64,000 nucleotides of DNA from JACRAV01 sp964571235 (GCA_964571235.1 CAZNAI010000003.1:248001-312000), one strand, 5' to 3'; shown: positions 27,542-37,633, counted from the first letter of the stretch. Numbers and translations: made by a program. The notes: generated by a model from the sequence alone, not told the origin.

Positions 27542-28300
27542 ATGCCGCCCCAGCGCTCCATACATGTTTTGGTAGTCGACGACGACCCGACTCTACTGGA
27601 ACTGCTGACTGATACTCTGCTGGCCATAGGATATGCCGCCACTCCGGCCAGCGACGGCATGATTGCGCTCGACTTGCTGGCAAATCAGAAGTTCGATCTG
27701 GTTATCACTGATATCAAAATGCCTCGGATGGATGGGCTCCAGCTCCTGAAGAAAATCAAGCGGCACTACCCGCAACTACCGGTACTGTTTATTACCGGTG
27801 TCGCCACCCCAGAAGTGATAGGTCAGGCCGAGCCGGACGGCTGGCTGGCCAAACCGTTTCGGATTGCGCATATCGAACAGCTCATCGAACAGGCGCTCGT
27901 CCCTAAGCAAAGCAAGTCAGTGCGCAAGAGACCGGAACTTCTCCTTATTGATCTGGCTGGGCGTATCGACGAATCGCTTACCGATGAACTTTCTCAAAAA
28001 GGGTACGAGACTTTTCCATTCCGCGATCTGGAAGAGGCCCTGCGCGAACTGGCGAACAATCAGTTTTTCGCCATTGTCGCCGACTTCTCTCCGTGGATGG
28101 CAAATCCATCTGACATTCTAAGGCGAATCCGAGAACGCGCCCCCGAGACTCCCGTAGTCATCAACGCCGACGCTTATCCAGCCGTCCAGAGCGAATCTGC
28201 CCTCAAGGAACTTCGCCTCACCACCTTGCTCCCGGCGCCGTTCACCTCATCGGCTGTAATTGAGGCGCTCAAGGCACACTTGCCGGCGGGCGTCGAGTAA
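27542..28300 (+). CDS. double receiver-domain response regulator
   Basis: 252 residues: receiver 1 (about 5-118) with acidic pocket 'VVDDDPT', phospho-acceptor Asp in 'LVITDIKMPRMDG', Thr in 'FITGVA' and Lys in 'LAKPF'. The second half (about 125-245) keeps the fold with 'LLLIDLAGR', 'FAIVADFSP' and 'LLPAPF' but lacks the lysine and most of the acidic pocket, so it looks like a pseudo-receiver. No output domain. A GTG two codons upstream overlaps the stop of the mutase gene and is the alternative start. No histidine kinase is nearby; the partner is unknown. Confidence 0.85.
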   Translation: MPPQRSIHVLVVDDDPTLLELLTDTLLAIGYAATPASDGMIALDLLANQKFDLVITDIKMPRMDGLQLLKKIKRHYPQLPVLFITGVATPEVIGQAEPDGWLAKPFRIAHIEQLIEQALVPKQSKSVRKRPELLLIDLAGRIDESLTDELSQKGYETFPFRDLEEALRELANNQFFAIVADFSPWMANPSDILRRIRERAPETPVVINADAYPAVQSESALKELRLTTLLPAPFTSSAVIEALKAHLPAGVE

Positions 28301-28328
28301 TCACGCCAATTCGCCCGCCACCGTACAC

Positions 28329-30011
28329 TTACTTAATCAAGAGCATTTTCTTTGTCTGAACCTGATCATCGGTTGTAAGGCGATACAAATAAGTTCCGGT
28401 TGCGACCGGCCGGCCGGCGTCGTCTCTGCCGTTCCACAGGACTACATGTTCACCGGCTGATCTGGTTTCATCCAAGAGCGTGCGAACTTTCTGACCGGCA
28501 ATATTGAACAATTCGATCTTCACATTCTCGCGCCGATTCAGACTAAACGCAATAGTGGTCGTCGGATTGAACGGATTGGGATAATTCTGCTCCAAAACAA
28601 ATTGCGATGGCACTTGCAGGTCATCGTCGACACCCGTCGGCACACCGGGGCTTGCCTTTGCGATATAGTTGCCCGAGGTGTTGAGAGTAGTTGAACCAAA
28701 AGTGACAACTGCCGGATTGGAGGCGATGTGCCACCCGCCGACGTAGAGCGCAGTACCTGCAGTATTGAAGACCAAGCTCTTTGGATCACTCAATCCAAGT
28801 CCGTCGGTCTTCAGGCGCGACCGGAATGTTCCGGCCGTGTCAATTGAGACCAGCATTGTGCCGCTAAACGTGGACGGAATATGGTCCTGACCCGCAAAGT
28901 TGACCGTGCCGCCCGGATTGAACGCGACCCAGATATTGTTGCTCGGGTCACAGACCACCCGGCGACCGAGCGCCTGGTTGGTTGAAGTACCGTTAAGCGA
29001 CCATTCATACACTCCCGACGGAGAATATTTGGCCAAATAGATTGTCGGAAGAGCCACACCATTAATCAGCGTATCGGTTTCAATCCCGATCTTCGACCGG
29101 TAATTGCCGAACACATAGATATGTCCCCCCTGATCGGCCGCGACTGAATACGCGTATTCATCATTCGGTCCACGTGAGCCAAACTGCTTCGCCCACTGGA
29201 CCACTCCGGCGCTGTTGTACTTGACCACAAAGTCGTCAAGGTCGGCGATCGAAGGAGTCGTCAGCGTCACGCCGCCAAAGTTGGCCGATCCTCCAAATGT
29301 TCCGCAGGCAATGATATTCCCGGCGTTGTCGATGGTGACATCATAAAACACACAAGCCGCGGAGCCGCTGGTGGGAACTGTGCGTGTCCAAAGAGTATCA
29401 CAATTCATCGATAGCTTGGCAACAACGGAGCTATTCACTGCCGCCATTAGCCCAAGCGGGCTGTAGGCCAGTCCACCAGTGGACATCGCAATATTCTGGG
29501 TCGTCTTGGCAATCGTGCACATGCCGTTGGCATCGAACTTAGCGATAGCGACGCCAAAGATGAGCGAGGTGACAATCTGCCCGTCGAGATTGAAACTCGG
29601 CGAGCCGAACCAGACCTGCGCGTAGAGATTGCCAGCGGTGTCGGTCACCATATCTATGATCTGATCGGCATTGACTGTACCGTACGTTTTCGCCCACTGG
29701 ATCGCACCGGACGAATTGGTTTTCGCCAAAAAGATATCGGTACCCCCCTTACTGCCCAAGTTGGTAGACCCCACGGTACAGGAGTCGCCCACCAGACCGC
29801 CAAAAAAGACGTTGCCGACTTTGTCCACCCCGATACCATAGGTGGTAATACCACCGGCAATCGGTGTACCGGTCAGGCGGCCGTCGGCCACCCAGTCCCA
29901 CGACGGTGATTGGGCTATTGACGCTTGGCGAGCCAGAAGTCCAAGAAGGACTACAGCTCCGAATAATTGAAATCTCTTAAGGGGCAAAATGACCTTGAAC
30001 AAATGTCTCAT
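28329..30011 (-). CDS. secreted beta-propeller-like surface protein with a T9SS-type tail
   Basis: 560 residues. A signal peptide (about 1-33) is followed by repeated 'GxxxWAKxxG...DxxGNxYxxG' units (for example 'AIQWAKTYGTVNADQIIDMV', 'VVQWAKQFGSRGPNDEYAY'), the SBBP-type repeats that build propellers. The C-terminal ~95 residues hold 'NYPNPFNPTTTIAFSL...GTYLYRLTT', a FlgD/T9SS-like sorting tail. Role probably cell-surface binding; ligand unknown. Convergent with the double-receiver gene. Confidence 0.8.
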   Translation of the reverse strand: MRHLFKVILPLKRFQLFGAVVLLGLLARQASIAQSPSWDWVADGRLTGTPIAGGITTYGIGVDKVGNVFFGGLVGDSCTVGSTNLGSKGGTDIFLAKTNSSGAIQWAKTYGTVNADQIIDMVTDTAGNLYAQVWFGSPSFNLDGQIVTSLIFGVAIAKFDANGMCTIAKTTQNIAMSTGGLAYSPLGLMAAVNSSVVAKLSMNCDTLWTRTVPTSGSAACVFYDVTIDNAGNIIACGTFGGSANFGGVTLTTPSIADLDDFVVKYNSAGVVQWAKQFGSRGPNDEYAYSVAADQGGHIYVFGNYRSKIGIETDTLINGVALPTIYLAKYSPSGVYEWSLNGTSTNQALGRRVVCDPSNNIWVAFNPGGTVNFAGQDHIPSTFSGTMLVSIDTAGTFRSRLKTDGLGLSDPKSLVFNTAGTALYVGGWHIASNPAVVTFGSTTLNTSGNYIAKASPGVPTGVDDDLQVPSQFVLEQNYPNPFNPTTTIAFSLNRRENVKIELFNIAGQKVRTLLDETRSAGEHVVLWNGRDDAGRPVATGTYLYRLTTDDQVQTKKMLLIK

Positions 30012-30194
30012 CGATTCCTCCCGGAACAGGTAGACTGCAATTTATTATTGACCGAAAGGTGCAAAAATAGACCTGATTAGTCAATTGTTTAGTGTCTGCG
30101 TCGAGGAGTAAGATCGAAAAATCGAGGAGAATACTCAGGGGCCGGGTTCTTTGATCGCACCGCACCGCGATGCGCTACGGGTCAATTGAAATTT

Positions 30195-30237
30195 GTCGGG
30201 TAGCTTGTTTGCCTTCGGCGAATCTGCGCAACCCGAC
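30195..30237. repeat. dispersed palindromic element at a gene end
   Basis: GTCGGGT...ACCCGAC ends with an internal TTTGCCTTCGGCGAA hairpin, abutting the 3' end of the acetyltransferase gene. A related element lies at about 54.61-54.66 kb. Confidence 0.55.
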
Positions 30238-30852
30238 CTACTTGAGGACCAACCGATACAAGGGTCTGCTGTACGACAATCTCTGAACCTCTTTGAAGCC
30301 CAGTTTCCGAAACATCTCTTCCGGGCCGGTCCAGACAAAGGTCGCCGGCAATTTGGCGCCGTCCTTGGTGAGCGGGGCAGGGTAGGCCTCTACTATTTTC
30401 CCTTTACGTTTTTTGATCGCGGCAACTGCGGCCTCGGCCAAGAGGGTCGCAACGCCGCGATTTCGATAGTCGCGATGAATGAAAAAGCAGTTAATCGACC
30501 AGATTTTTTCAATGTCGTCCCGTTTGTACGCCTTGGCAGATTCCAGATGCGGGAAATCGGTCCTCAGTCCGAATGCGCACCACCCGACTGGATTCTTGCC
30601 GTCGAACGCCAATATCCCGTGTGCCTCGCCCGATTCGATAAGCTTTCTGAACGCTTTTCGATTAGGTTCACCACATGCCTGTGACCAGGTCTTGCCATGC
30701 GGCGTAATTCGCCAGCTCATACACCAGCATCCGCCACAGGCGCCACGCGGGCCGAATAATTCAGTGACAACCGGCCAGTCGGTTTTACGCAGTTCACGGA
30801 CAGAAAGCGTCTTTGCAACAGGCGCGGCGGTCGGCTTGGATTTAGCAGGCAT
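30238..30852 (-). CDS. GNAT family N-acetyltransferase
   Basis: 204 residues. An 'ACGGCWCMSWR' segment near the start and 'GWCAFGLRTDFPHLES...INCFFIHRDYRNRGVATLLAEAAV' (acetyl-CoA loop R-N-R-G-V-A) place it in the GNAT fold. The cysteine-rich CGGCWC motif is typical of one uncharacterised GNAT branch. Substrate unknown. I start at the ATG at 30852 behind AAAGGAGAG; an earlier in-frame ATG adds 18 residues without a ribosome site. Confidence 0.8.
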   Translation of the reverse strand: MPAKSKPTAAPVAKTLSVRELRKTDWPVVTELFGPRGACGGCWCMSWRITPHGKTWSQACGEPNRKAFRKLIESGEAHGILAFDGKNPVGWCAFGLRTDFPHLESAKAYKRDDIEKIWSINCFFIHRDYRNRGVATLLAEAAVAAIKKRKGKIVEAYPAPLTKDGAKLPATFVWTGPEEMFRKLGFKEVQRLSYSRPLYRLVLK

Positions 30853-31048
30853 CGGCGTCTCTCCTTTAGGGGCAATTTCTGACCTGAGTCGCTGGCTGTC
30901 AATCACTTAAAAACAGCTTGCGCCGGGGTCGGTTTGGCGGTTCCTTAGCGGGGTGATATGGTCCGGGAAAGCCCGCCCGGGACGTCCCGGGGAAAATTTC
31001 TCGATTCGTACAGAACATGAGAACAACACAACATAAAGGTAACGGTGC

Positions 31049-31387
31049 ATGAAGTTCGAAGATTCGCTGGTAAACGACATCGTCGTTTTTGATCTCTCCG
31101 GGAAAATCATGGGTGGCGATGAGACCACCATGTTCCACGGCAGAATTCATGAGTACATGACACAGGGGAAGAAGAACCTCGTCGTCGATCTGGCCAAGGT
31201 CGATTGGATGAACTCTGTCGGCCTCGGCATGCTGATCTCCGCACTGACGACTGTGAAAAACGGCGGCGGGCGGATGGTGCTTGCCAATATCGAAAAGATC
31301 AAGCAGATCCTGGTAATCACTCGTTTGATAACGGTCTTTGAGAACTACGACAGCCGCGAGGCGGCGATGGCGGCGTTTAAGAAGTAG
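31049..31387 (+). CDS. STAS-domain anti-sigma factor antagonist
   Basis: 112 residues, a single SpoIIAA-like STAS domain. 'LVVDLAKVDWMNSVGLGMLISAL' contains the Ser (near residue 50) that is phosphorylated by partner kinases in the family. No switch kinase or sigma factor lies in the window. Monocistronic, followed by a strong terminator. Confidence 0.88.
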   Translation: MKFEDSLVNDIVVFDLSGKIMGGDETTMFHGRIHEYMTQGKKNLVVDLAKVDWMNSVGLGMLISALTTVKNGGGRMVLANIEKIKQILVITRLITVFENYDSREAAMAAFKK

Positions 31388-31415
31388 TCGGTATCTCTAC
31401 AATTCGCTTTTGAAG

Positions 31416-31438
31416 AACCCCCGGCTTGGGGGTTTTTT
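31416..31438 (+). terminator. rho-independent terminator after the STAS gene
   Basis: AACCCCC-GGCTT-GGGGGTT followed by TTTT. Confidence 0.85.
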
Positions 31439-31534
31439 ATTTCTGCGGTCTATTGGCACTGCAACATTCGCGCCAAAGCTCCCGTATATCTCCTCAGCCG
31501 CCTTTTCGAAAACTCTTATCTCTGGAGCACCGTT

Positions 31535-33877
31535 ATGCCTGTCAGGTATCTGCGGCGGCTATGTGTCGCTGTCTGTTTGATGATGTTATCCGGCGTCGTT
31601 ATAGCGCAGGATTCAACTTCGGCTAAGCCCAATTTTCACCCCACCCTCAATGTCAATCGGGTGGCCGGCAAGATTGATGTCAACGGTGATCTCAGCGATC
31701 CCGGCTGGGCGAGCGCTAGTCGCACCGAAGAATTTGTTGAAACCGATCCGGGGGATCAGATTTCACCGGGAGTGAAATCTGCCACCCTGATCGGATACGA
31801 CGACGCCAATTTATATGTCGCCTTCATCGCCTGGGACAACCCGGCCGATGTCCGCACCAGTTACAGCGAACGCGACAATATCTGGCGCGATGATTATTTC
31901 GGCATCATGCTCGACACCTACGGCGACCGATCGGGCGGATACGAGATTTTCTGCAATCCGTATGGAGTACAAGGGGATCTTCGAATCACCAATTCATCAG
32001 GCAACGAAGATGACTCTTACAATCTTATTTTCTATTCGGCAGGAAAAATAACCGACAGCGGATATCAGATCGAATTGGCTATTCCGTTTTCTTCATTGCG
32101 GTTTCCGAACAAAGACGAACAAACCTGGCGGGCGCAGTTCTGGCGCGACCGCCAGCGCTCAGCCCGCTACCGATACGCCTGGGCGCCGGTCAACCGCAAT
32201 GATCCCTGCTGGGTCTGCCAATGGGGAACGCTTACCGGAATCAGTGGCATTAAACCGGCGAGCAATATCGAGATTCTGCCAAGTGTGGTGGGATCGCAGG
32301 CTGGGGTGATGAATGTCCACGACAGCAAACCGAATTTCGATTTTTCCAATGACAATCCCGACGCACAAGTGTCGGCGAGCGTTCGATTCGCGCCTACCAG
32401 TAGTTCAGCGGCGGAACTGACAGTCAATCCTGATTTCAGTCAGGTTGAATCCGACGCCGGTCAGATCGATGTCAACACGACTTTTGCGCTCTATTTCTCC
32501 GAACGCCGGCCATTTTTTCAGGCGGGAAGCGAACTGTACCAAACGCCGATCACAGCCGTATACACCCGCAGTGTCAATGATCCGATAGTGGCGGGAAAAT
32601 TCACCGGTCGATTCGGGCAAACGAGTATCGCCTATTCTATCGCCCGCGATGATCACACGCCGTATTTGATTCCCTCATTTTCGCGCAGTCGCTCAATTTT
32701 GACCGGCAAGAGTACCGTAAATCTACTGCGAACTCAGACGGGCCTCGGGCAAGGATCAACTATCGGATTGCTGGCGACTGATCGTCGTATGGAAGGCGGT
32801 GGATCGGGAAGTGTAGTAGGCGCCGATGGCTCGCTCCGGTTCTTGAAAAACTGGCAACTGTCTTTTCAGACTCTTGTAAGTCATACCGAGGAGCCGAACG
32901 ACTCGCTCATGACCGCCGATCTAGGAATCGACAGCGCGAGATTCGATCGAGACCGCCGTACAATGGTTTTCGACGGCGAGTCATATTCGGGCAATGCGGC
33001 GTATGCAAATCTTAACTGGGACTCTCGCGTGGTGGATGCTGAGGTTTCCTATCAAACCTACCGCCCAAATTTTCGTGCCGACAACGGCTTTGTCTCCAAG
33101 AACGACTACCAGCAATGGAATTTCTGGTCAGGGCTGAATTTCCGCCGCGCAAAGGGCCTGATTCTGCAGATTCAACCGTCGATGTCGGTGGGAGGAGTAC
33201 TCAAAGCCGATCAATCACCCTTCAATTGGTCGCTTGACGAACTGCAGGATAGTTGGATAAATCCGCATCTGTACATTCAGGCGGCGCATATGACCTCGAT
33301 TAATCTGGATTATACCTACAGCCGCGAAGTATTCCGCGGCAAGGAATTCCCCGGTATAAGCCGTATCAACTTCAATTGCGAGTCGCGAGTGCATCCGAAA
33401 CTGGGCATCGGAACTTTCGTCGGATACGGCCATGTAATTGCCCGAAATCTCGAGGTGCCGGAGCTTGGTCTCGCTCGCAATCACGAAGTCTGGGCCACCT
33501 GGCGGCCAACACAACATCTGGTAATCCAGCCGAACTTTGCCTATAGCCGGATGGATTACCGCCAGTCGTTTCTGGATCAACACGCGGGGAGCGACAAGGA
33601 GATTTTTTCGGGTTATATCTTTCGCACTCGAACCACCTACCAGTTCAATCGCGAGTGGAATCTGCGCCTCGTCGTTCAGTATGACGATTTCGGGCAACGG
33701 CTCGATATCGAACCGCTCTTGACCTGGCAGGCCAATCCGTTCACCATTTTCTATGTCGGCGCCAATTCGAGTGTGCAGAAATACTCGACGACCGATTACG
33801 ACTATCTCGACTCTTCGCACTGGCGGGAGTCACAACGTCAGTTCTTTGCCAAATTGCAGTACCTGTTTAGGGTATGA
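31535..33877 (+). CDS. DUF5916 family outer-membrane protein with N-terminal CBM9-like domain
   Basis: 780 residues. A signal peptide (about 1-24) is followed by a CBM9-like sandwich ('IDVNGDLSDPGWASASRTEEF', 'ATLIGYDDANLYVAFIAWD', 'GYEIFCNPYGVQGD') at about 45-230. The remainder ('FPNKDEQTWRAQFWRDRQR', then many alternating aromatic strands to a terminal 'QYLFRV') looks like a beta-barrel that inserts in the outer membrane. Members are often found in FCB bacteria; the ligand is unknown. Preceded by a terminator, so likely its own transcription unit. Confidence 0.85.
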   Translation: MPVRYLRRLCVAVCLMMLSGVVIAQDSTSAKPNFHPTLNVNRVAGKIDVNGDLSDPGWASASRTEEFVETDPGDQISPGVKSATLIGYDDANLYVAFIAWDNPADVRTSYSERDNIWRDDYFGIMLDTYGDRSGGYEIFCNPYGVQGDLRITNSSGNEDDSYNLIFYSAGKITDSGYQIELAIPFSSLRFPNKDEQTWRAQFWRDRQRSARYRYAWAPVNRNDPCWVCQWGTLTGISGIKPASNIEILPSVVGSQAGVMNVHDSKPNFDFSNDNPDAQVSASVRFAPTSSSAAELTVNPDFSQVESDAGQIDVNTTFALYFSERRPFFQAGSELYQTPITAVYTRSVNDPIVAGKFTGRFGQTSIAYSIARDDHTPYLIPSFSRSRSILTGKSTVNLLRTQTGLGQGSTIGLLATDRRMEGGGSGSVVGADGSLRFLKNWQLSFQTLVSHTEEPNDSLMTADLGIDSARFDRDRRTMVFDGESYSGNAAYANLNWDSRVVDAEVSYQTYRPNFRADNGFVSKNDYQQWNFWSGLNFRRAKGLILQIQPSMSVGGVLKADQSPFNWSLDELQDSWINPHLYIQAAHMTSINLDYTYSREVFRGKEFPGISRINFNCESRVHPKLGIGTFVGYGHVIARNLEVPELGLARNHEVWATWRPTQHLVIQPNFAYSRMDYRQSFLDQHAGSDKEIFSGYIFRTRTTYQFNREWNLRLVVQYDDFGQRLDIEPLLTWQANPFTIFYVGANSSVQKYSTTDYDYLDSSHWRESQRQFFAKLQYLFRV

Positions 33878-34017
33878 CAGGCGGGGAGTCGGTACCGAGG
33901 CGGTCCGGCTCCCTCCTATTTTCTGCCTCACCGATTTTCGTCCATTCCCGATTTTCAATGCAGACAATCGCCGCTGTGTGATTGCGTTCGGCCCTCAAAT
34001 CTCTATATTCCGCCCGA

Positions 34018-36201
34018 ATGAATTGGTTACTCAAAGGCCTAAACGAGGCCCAACAGGCGGCGGTCGAAACGGTTGCGGGTCCGCTCTTGATTATTGCCGG
34101 GGCCGGCTCGGGGAAGACGCGTGTGCTTACCTCCCGCCTGGCTTATATCCTCTCCCAACGACTGGCCGAACCGTATCAGATATTGGCTGTCACTTTCACC
34201 AACAAGGCGGCGGGGGAGATGCGCCAGCGGGTGACGTCGATTCTGGGCGCTGATATTCCCGAAATGCAGGTTTCGACATTCCATTCATTTTGTGCCCGGC
34301 TCTTGCGGCGCGACGCCGAGGCGCTCGGGTATCGCACCAACTTCACCATCTTCGACGATGCCGACTCGCAAACGCTTGCCAAACAGGTGATCAAAGAGCT
34401 GGGGTATTCCGACTCGCAATTCCCGGCGCGGGGACAAATGCGGAAAATCTCCGACGCGAAAAACCGCCTGATCGGACCGCAGGAGTTTCTGTCCGGTTCG
34501 ACCGGGTATTTTGAATCTCGCACCGCCGAGATTTACAAACTCTATCAGAAACGACTGCGCGATTGCAACGCGATGGACTTCGACGACCTCCTTTGCAACG
34601 CCACCCGGATTTTGCGCGATATCCCGGAAGTTGGCGACCGGTATCGTCGGCGGTTTCGATACCTGATGGTCGATGAGTATCAGGATACCAACCATGTGCA
34701 GTATCTTTTGCTCAAACAACTCATGGGCGAGCACGACAACATTTGTGTGGTGGGTGACGAAGACCAATCGATTTATGGTTGGCGCGGTGCTGATATCCGC
34801 AACATTCTTGATTTCGAGAAGGACTTCCCCAACGCCAAAGTGATCAAGCTTGAGCAGAATTACCGCTCGACTTCGGTCATTCTGATGGCGGCCTCGGCGG
34901 TCATCAAGAATAATCAACAACGCAAAGGCAAAACCCTGTGGACCTCGGCCGAAGGCGGTGACAAGCTGGAGCTGTTGCTCGTCGACTCAGCCGAGGACGA
35001 GGCCGTGCACATTGTCGACCGAATCGTCGCAGGGACCGCCCGCACAACCTTAAAAGAGACGGTCGTACTTTACCGAACCAACGGTCAGTCGCGTCCGTTT
35101 GAAGAACAACTGCGACGCAGAAATCTCCCGTATCAAATTATCGGTGGCGTAGCGTTCTACCAGCGAAAAGAAATCAAAGACCTGATGGCGTATTTGAAAC
35201 TGTTGGTCAATCCGGCCGATGATATCGCCTTCGGTCGCATCATCAATTTCCCCAAGCGCGGCATCGGCGACAAGACGATTGCCGATATCGAATCGCTGTC
35301 CCAGCGCGAGCAGAAACCGGCCTACGAGATTGTCAAACAGGCCAACGTGTATCCCGAATTTGGAACAAAGGTCCGGCGGATGGAGCCGTTTGTTGAGCTG
35401 ATCGAAAAGCTCCGCGCACGGGTTGAAACCGAACCGGTTGATATTATTACGCAGGACTTAGTCACCGAACTGGGACTAATCAATGAACTACTGGCCGACG
35501 ACCCAATTCAGGGGCAAACCAGAGTCGAGTCGGTCGAAGCGTTTATCGAAGGTACAGTCGAATTTGCCAAAGGGAACCCCGACAAGCATCTGGTCGACTA
35601 TCTCAATGACATCTCTTTGTTCACCGATCTGGATACATTCAAGGGGATCGAGGACAAAGTCACGCTGATGACACTCCACGGCGCCAAGGGGCTGGAGTTT
35701 GACACGGTCTTTTTGGTCGGACTGGAAGAAGGGCTATTCCCGCTTCAGCGGGCGGCCATTGAGCCCGATCAACTCGAAGAAGAGCGCCGGCTCTTTTACG
35801 TTGGCGCCACGAGGGCCAAAAAGAAAATATTCTTGTCATCGGCCTCCACCCGGTTCCGCTTCGGTGAAGTCGAATCGATTCCGTCGCGATTCATCCGCGA
35901 AATTCCAACCGAACTGATCGACAGAACCGATCTGCGGCGAGCGCGGCATTTTGAGCGTGAGCCGGTCGGCACAACCGGGAATCTCTTTTCAAAACCTGCT
36001 CAAAAGACCGGTGTCTACTACGAGTATGAAGAACACGCGGTCTTTCGGCCAGGGAAGATGGTCGAGCACCCGACATTCGGGCGCGGGCGGATTACGTCGG
36101 TCGACGGACTCGGCGAGTCGTTGCGGCTTGAGATTTCGTTTACCGGGGTCGGGACAAAAAAGATCATGGCCAAGTTTGCCAAGTTGCGGGTGGTTGGCTA
36201 A
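34018..36201 (+). CDS. UvrD/PcrA-type superfamily 1 DNA helicase
   Basis: 727 residues. Motif I 'IIAGAGSGKTRVLTSRLAY', motif II 'MVDEYQDTNHVQY', motif III 'EDQSIYGWRGAD', motif IV 'LEQNYRST', motif V 'TLHGAKGLEFDTVF' and motif VI 'LFYVGATRAKK' are all present. It unwinds DNA 3' to 5' in repair or replication restart. The C-terminal 'FGRGRITSVDG' tail is that of PcrA/UvrD. The ATG at 34018 is used because the conserved 'LNEAQQAAV' follows directly. The pseudokinase gene begins 54 nt downstream. Confidence 0.93.
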   Translation: MNWLLKGLNEAQQAAVETVAGPLLIIAGAGSGKTRVLTSRLAYILSQRLAEPYQILAVTFTNKAAGEMRQRVTSILGADIPEMQVSTFHSFCARLLRRDAEALGYRTNFTIFDDADSQTLAKQVIKELGYSDSQFPARGQMRKISDAKNRLIGPQEFLSGSTGYFESRTAEIYKLYQKRLRDCNAMDFDDLLCNATRILRDIPEVGDRYRRRFRYLMVDEYQDTNHVQYLLLKQLMGEHDNICVVGDEDQSIYGWRGADIRNILDFEKDFPNAKVIKLEQNYRSTSVILMAASAVIKNNQQRKGKTLWTSAEGGDKLELLLVDSAEDEAVHIVDRIVAGTARTTLKETVVLYRTNGQSRPFEEQLRRRNLPYQIIGGVAFYQRKEIKDLMAYLKLLVNPADDIAFGRIINFPKRGIGDKTIADIESLSQREQKPAYEIVKQANVYPEFGTKVRRMEPFVELIEKLRARVETEPVDIITQDLVTELGLINELLADDPIQGQTRVESVEAFIEGTVEFAKGNPDKHLVDYLNDISLFTDLDTFKGIEDKVTLMTLHGAKGLEFDTVFLVGLEEGLFPLQRAAIEPDQLEEERRLFYVGATRAKKKIFLSSASTRFRFGEVESIPSRFIREIPTELIDRTDLRRARHFEREPVGTTGNLFSKPAQKTGVYYEYEEHAVFRPGKMVEHPTFGRGRITSVDGLGESLRLEISFTGVGTKKIMAKFAKLRVVG

Positions 36202-36255
36202 GCGCGTTTTGGATATTTGTTGACGCGTTGCCGCCGACGCACGACAATACCGGGC

Positions 36256-37176
36256 GTGGAACCGAAACAATTTCTTCACTATCAACTGACCGAATATCTG
36301 GGGCATGGTCCGCTTGGTCATACCTATCTCGCGTACGATGCCGGCCTTGAGCGCGCGGTAGCGGTCAAGATTCTTTCGCCATACATCCACGGCTCTGATG
36401 ATCTGCGCCACCGCTGGGTAATTCTGCAAGAACGACTACGGAATAACCCCGACAGCCCCGCCGCAGTCTTCGATTGGGCGGTCGATACCGAACATCAGGC
36501 AGTAATTCGTGAGCACATCGACGGAGAATCGCTCGCCGAGAGATTTAACGAGGGTCATGTTACATATCAAGCGGCCCTGACTTTGCTTGTACACCTTGCA
36601 AACCAGCTCAAATTTGTACACCAAGCGGACCTTGTACACGGCAACCTGCACCCGTCGAATATCATCTTTGATCATTCTGCGGTGCCTCACCTGACCGATC
36701 CGCTTATGCCCGACACGGTGAAACCCTGGTTGGGCGAGGTTGTTGCAACCAGAAGAGTCTTCATCGCGCCGGAAGTTTTGAAAGGGCGCACACCGGATCG
36801 GCACAGCGATATATTCTCGCTCGGTGCTATTGCATTCTATTTGTTCCTTGGAGAACAACTGACTACTCAGCCTGACCTGCGAGTAGAGCAACTGGCCGAG
36901 AGATTATCGGCTGGTTCGATCGGCGAATTTGAATCGCTTGCTCGCTTGCCTTCCGAAGTTCGGCTGATGCTGAACATGATGGTTGCCGAGGATCCGCACG
37001 AACGGTTTGACAATATTGATGGCCTCATCGCAACGATTGATGAAGTACGTCACCCTCAACGTGAATCGGCAGAAGTCGCCAAGAAAGGGCCGGGACCGAA
37101 TTGGTACTTACTGCTTACTCTTGGTACTTTGCTGTTGGTGATCCTTTGGATCATAATCGCATCGCTCAAAGGGTGA
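36256..37176 (+). CDS. membrane-anchored protein kinase-like protein, probable pseudokinase
   Basis: 306 residues. The kinase fold keeps a glycine loop 'GHGPLGHTY' and the ATP-lysine in 'AVAVKIL', but the catalytic loop HRDLKPxN is 'HGNLHPSN' and the DFG is 'TDPLM', so the catalytic Asp is missing. The C-terminus has one membrane helix ('WYLLLTLGTLLLVILWIII'), so the kinase domain faces the cytoplasm. Start is unsure: GTG at 36256 begins the domain, a TTG at 36217 would add 13 residues. Probably a binding scaffold rather than an enzyme. Confidence 0.75.
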   Translation: MEPKQFLHYQLTEYLGHGPLGHTYLAYDAGLERAVAVKILSPYIHGSDDLRHRWVILQERLRNNPDSPAAVFDWAVDTEHQAVIREHIDGESLAERFNEGHVTYQAALTLLVHLANQLKFVHQADLVHGNLHPSNIIFDHSAVPHLTDPLMPDTVKPWLGEVVATRRVFIAPEVLKGRTPDRHSDIFSLGAIAFYLFLGEQLTTQPDLRVEQLAERLSAGSIGEFESLARLPSEVRLMLNMMVAEDPHERFDNIDGLIATIDEVRHPQRESAEVAKKGPGPNWYLLLTLGTLLLVILWIIIASLKG

Positions 37177-37189
37177 TGCGAAAGAACTA

Positions 37190-37633
37190 TCAGATTTTTG
37201 CGAGGGGAGCTTTCTCCGCTTTCGCCAACTGCTGAAGATACTCGCCTATTTTCTTGTCTTCCTGCATGATGTGATGTACCAGCCATCCCTTGAGTAACTC
37301 ACGTAGCTGAATAGCCGTGACCGACTCCCCCTGCCGCAAGTCGTGAAGTATTTTTACTATCTGGTCAATCATGTGCTGATGCAATCTCACATGTTCGGCA
37401 TATTGAGGATACCCCGACTTTTGCATGAGCTCCTGCTCAAATTGAAAGTGAGTTTTGGTATACTGGACCAATTCTTTCAGCGTCACTCCGACCTGCGGAT
37501 TAACCAGTCCCTGGCAGAGTGAACGCTGTAGATCGGCGATCATGCCGACAAGCTGTTGATGCTGGCTATCAAGTTCGACGTGGCCAATATTGAACGCATC
37601 GTTCCAGTGTATTACTTCCATTTCAATTCCCAT
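37190..37633 (-). CDS. bacteriohemerythrin
   Basis: 147-residue four-helix protein that binds O2 at a di-iron site. Ligands are visible as 'GHVELDSQHQQL', 'THFQFEQELM', 'HVRLHQHM' and 'LVHHIMQEDKKIG'. Likely an oxygen sensor or carrier in the cytoplasm. Convergent with the pseudokinase gene; no partner domain attached. Confidence 0.92.
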   Translation of the reverse strand: MGIEMEVIHWNDAFNIGHVELDSQHQQLVGMIADLQRSLCQGLVNPQVGVTLKELVQYTKTHFQFEQELMQKSGYPQYAEHVRLHQHMIDQIVKILHDLRQGESVTAIQLRELLKGWLVHHIMQEDKKIGEYLQQLAKAEKAPLAKI

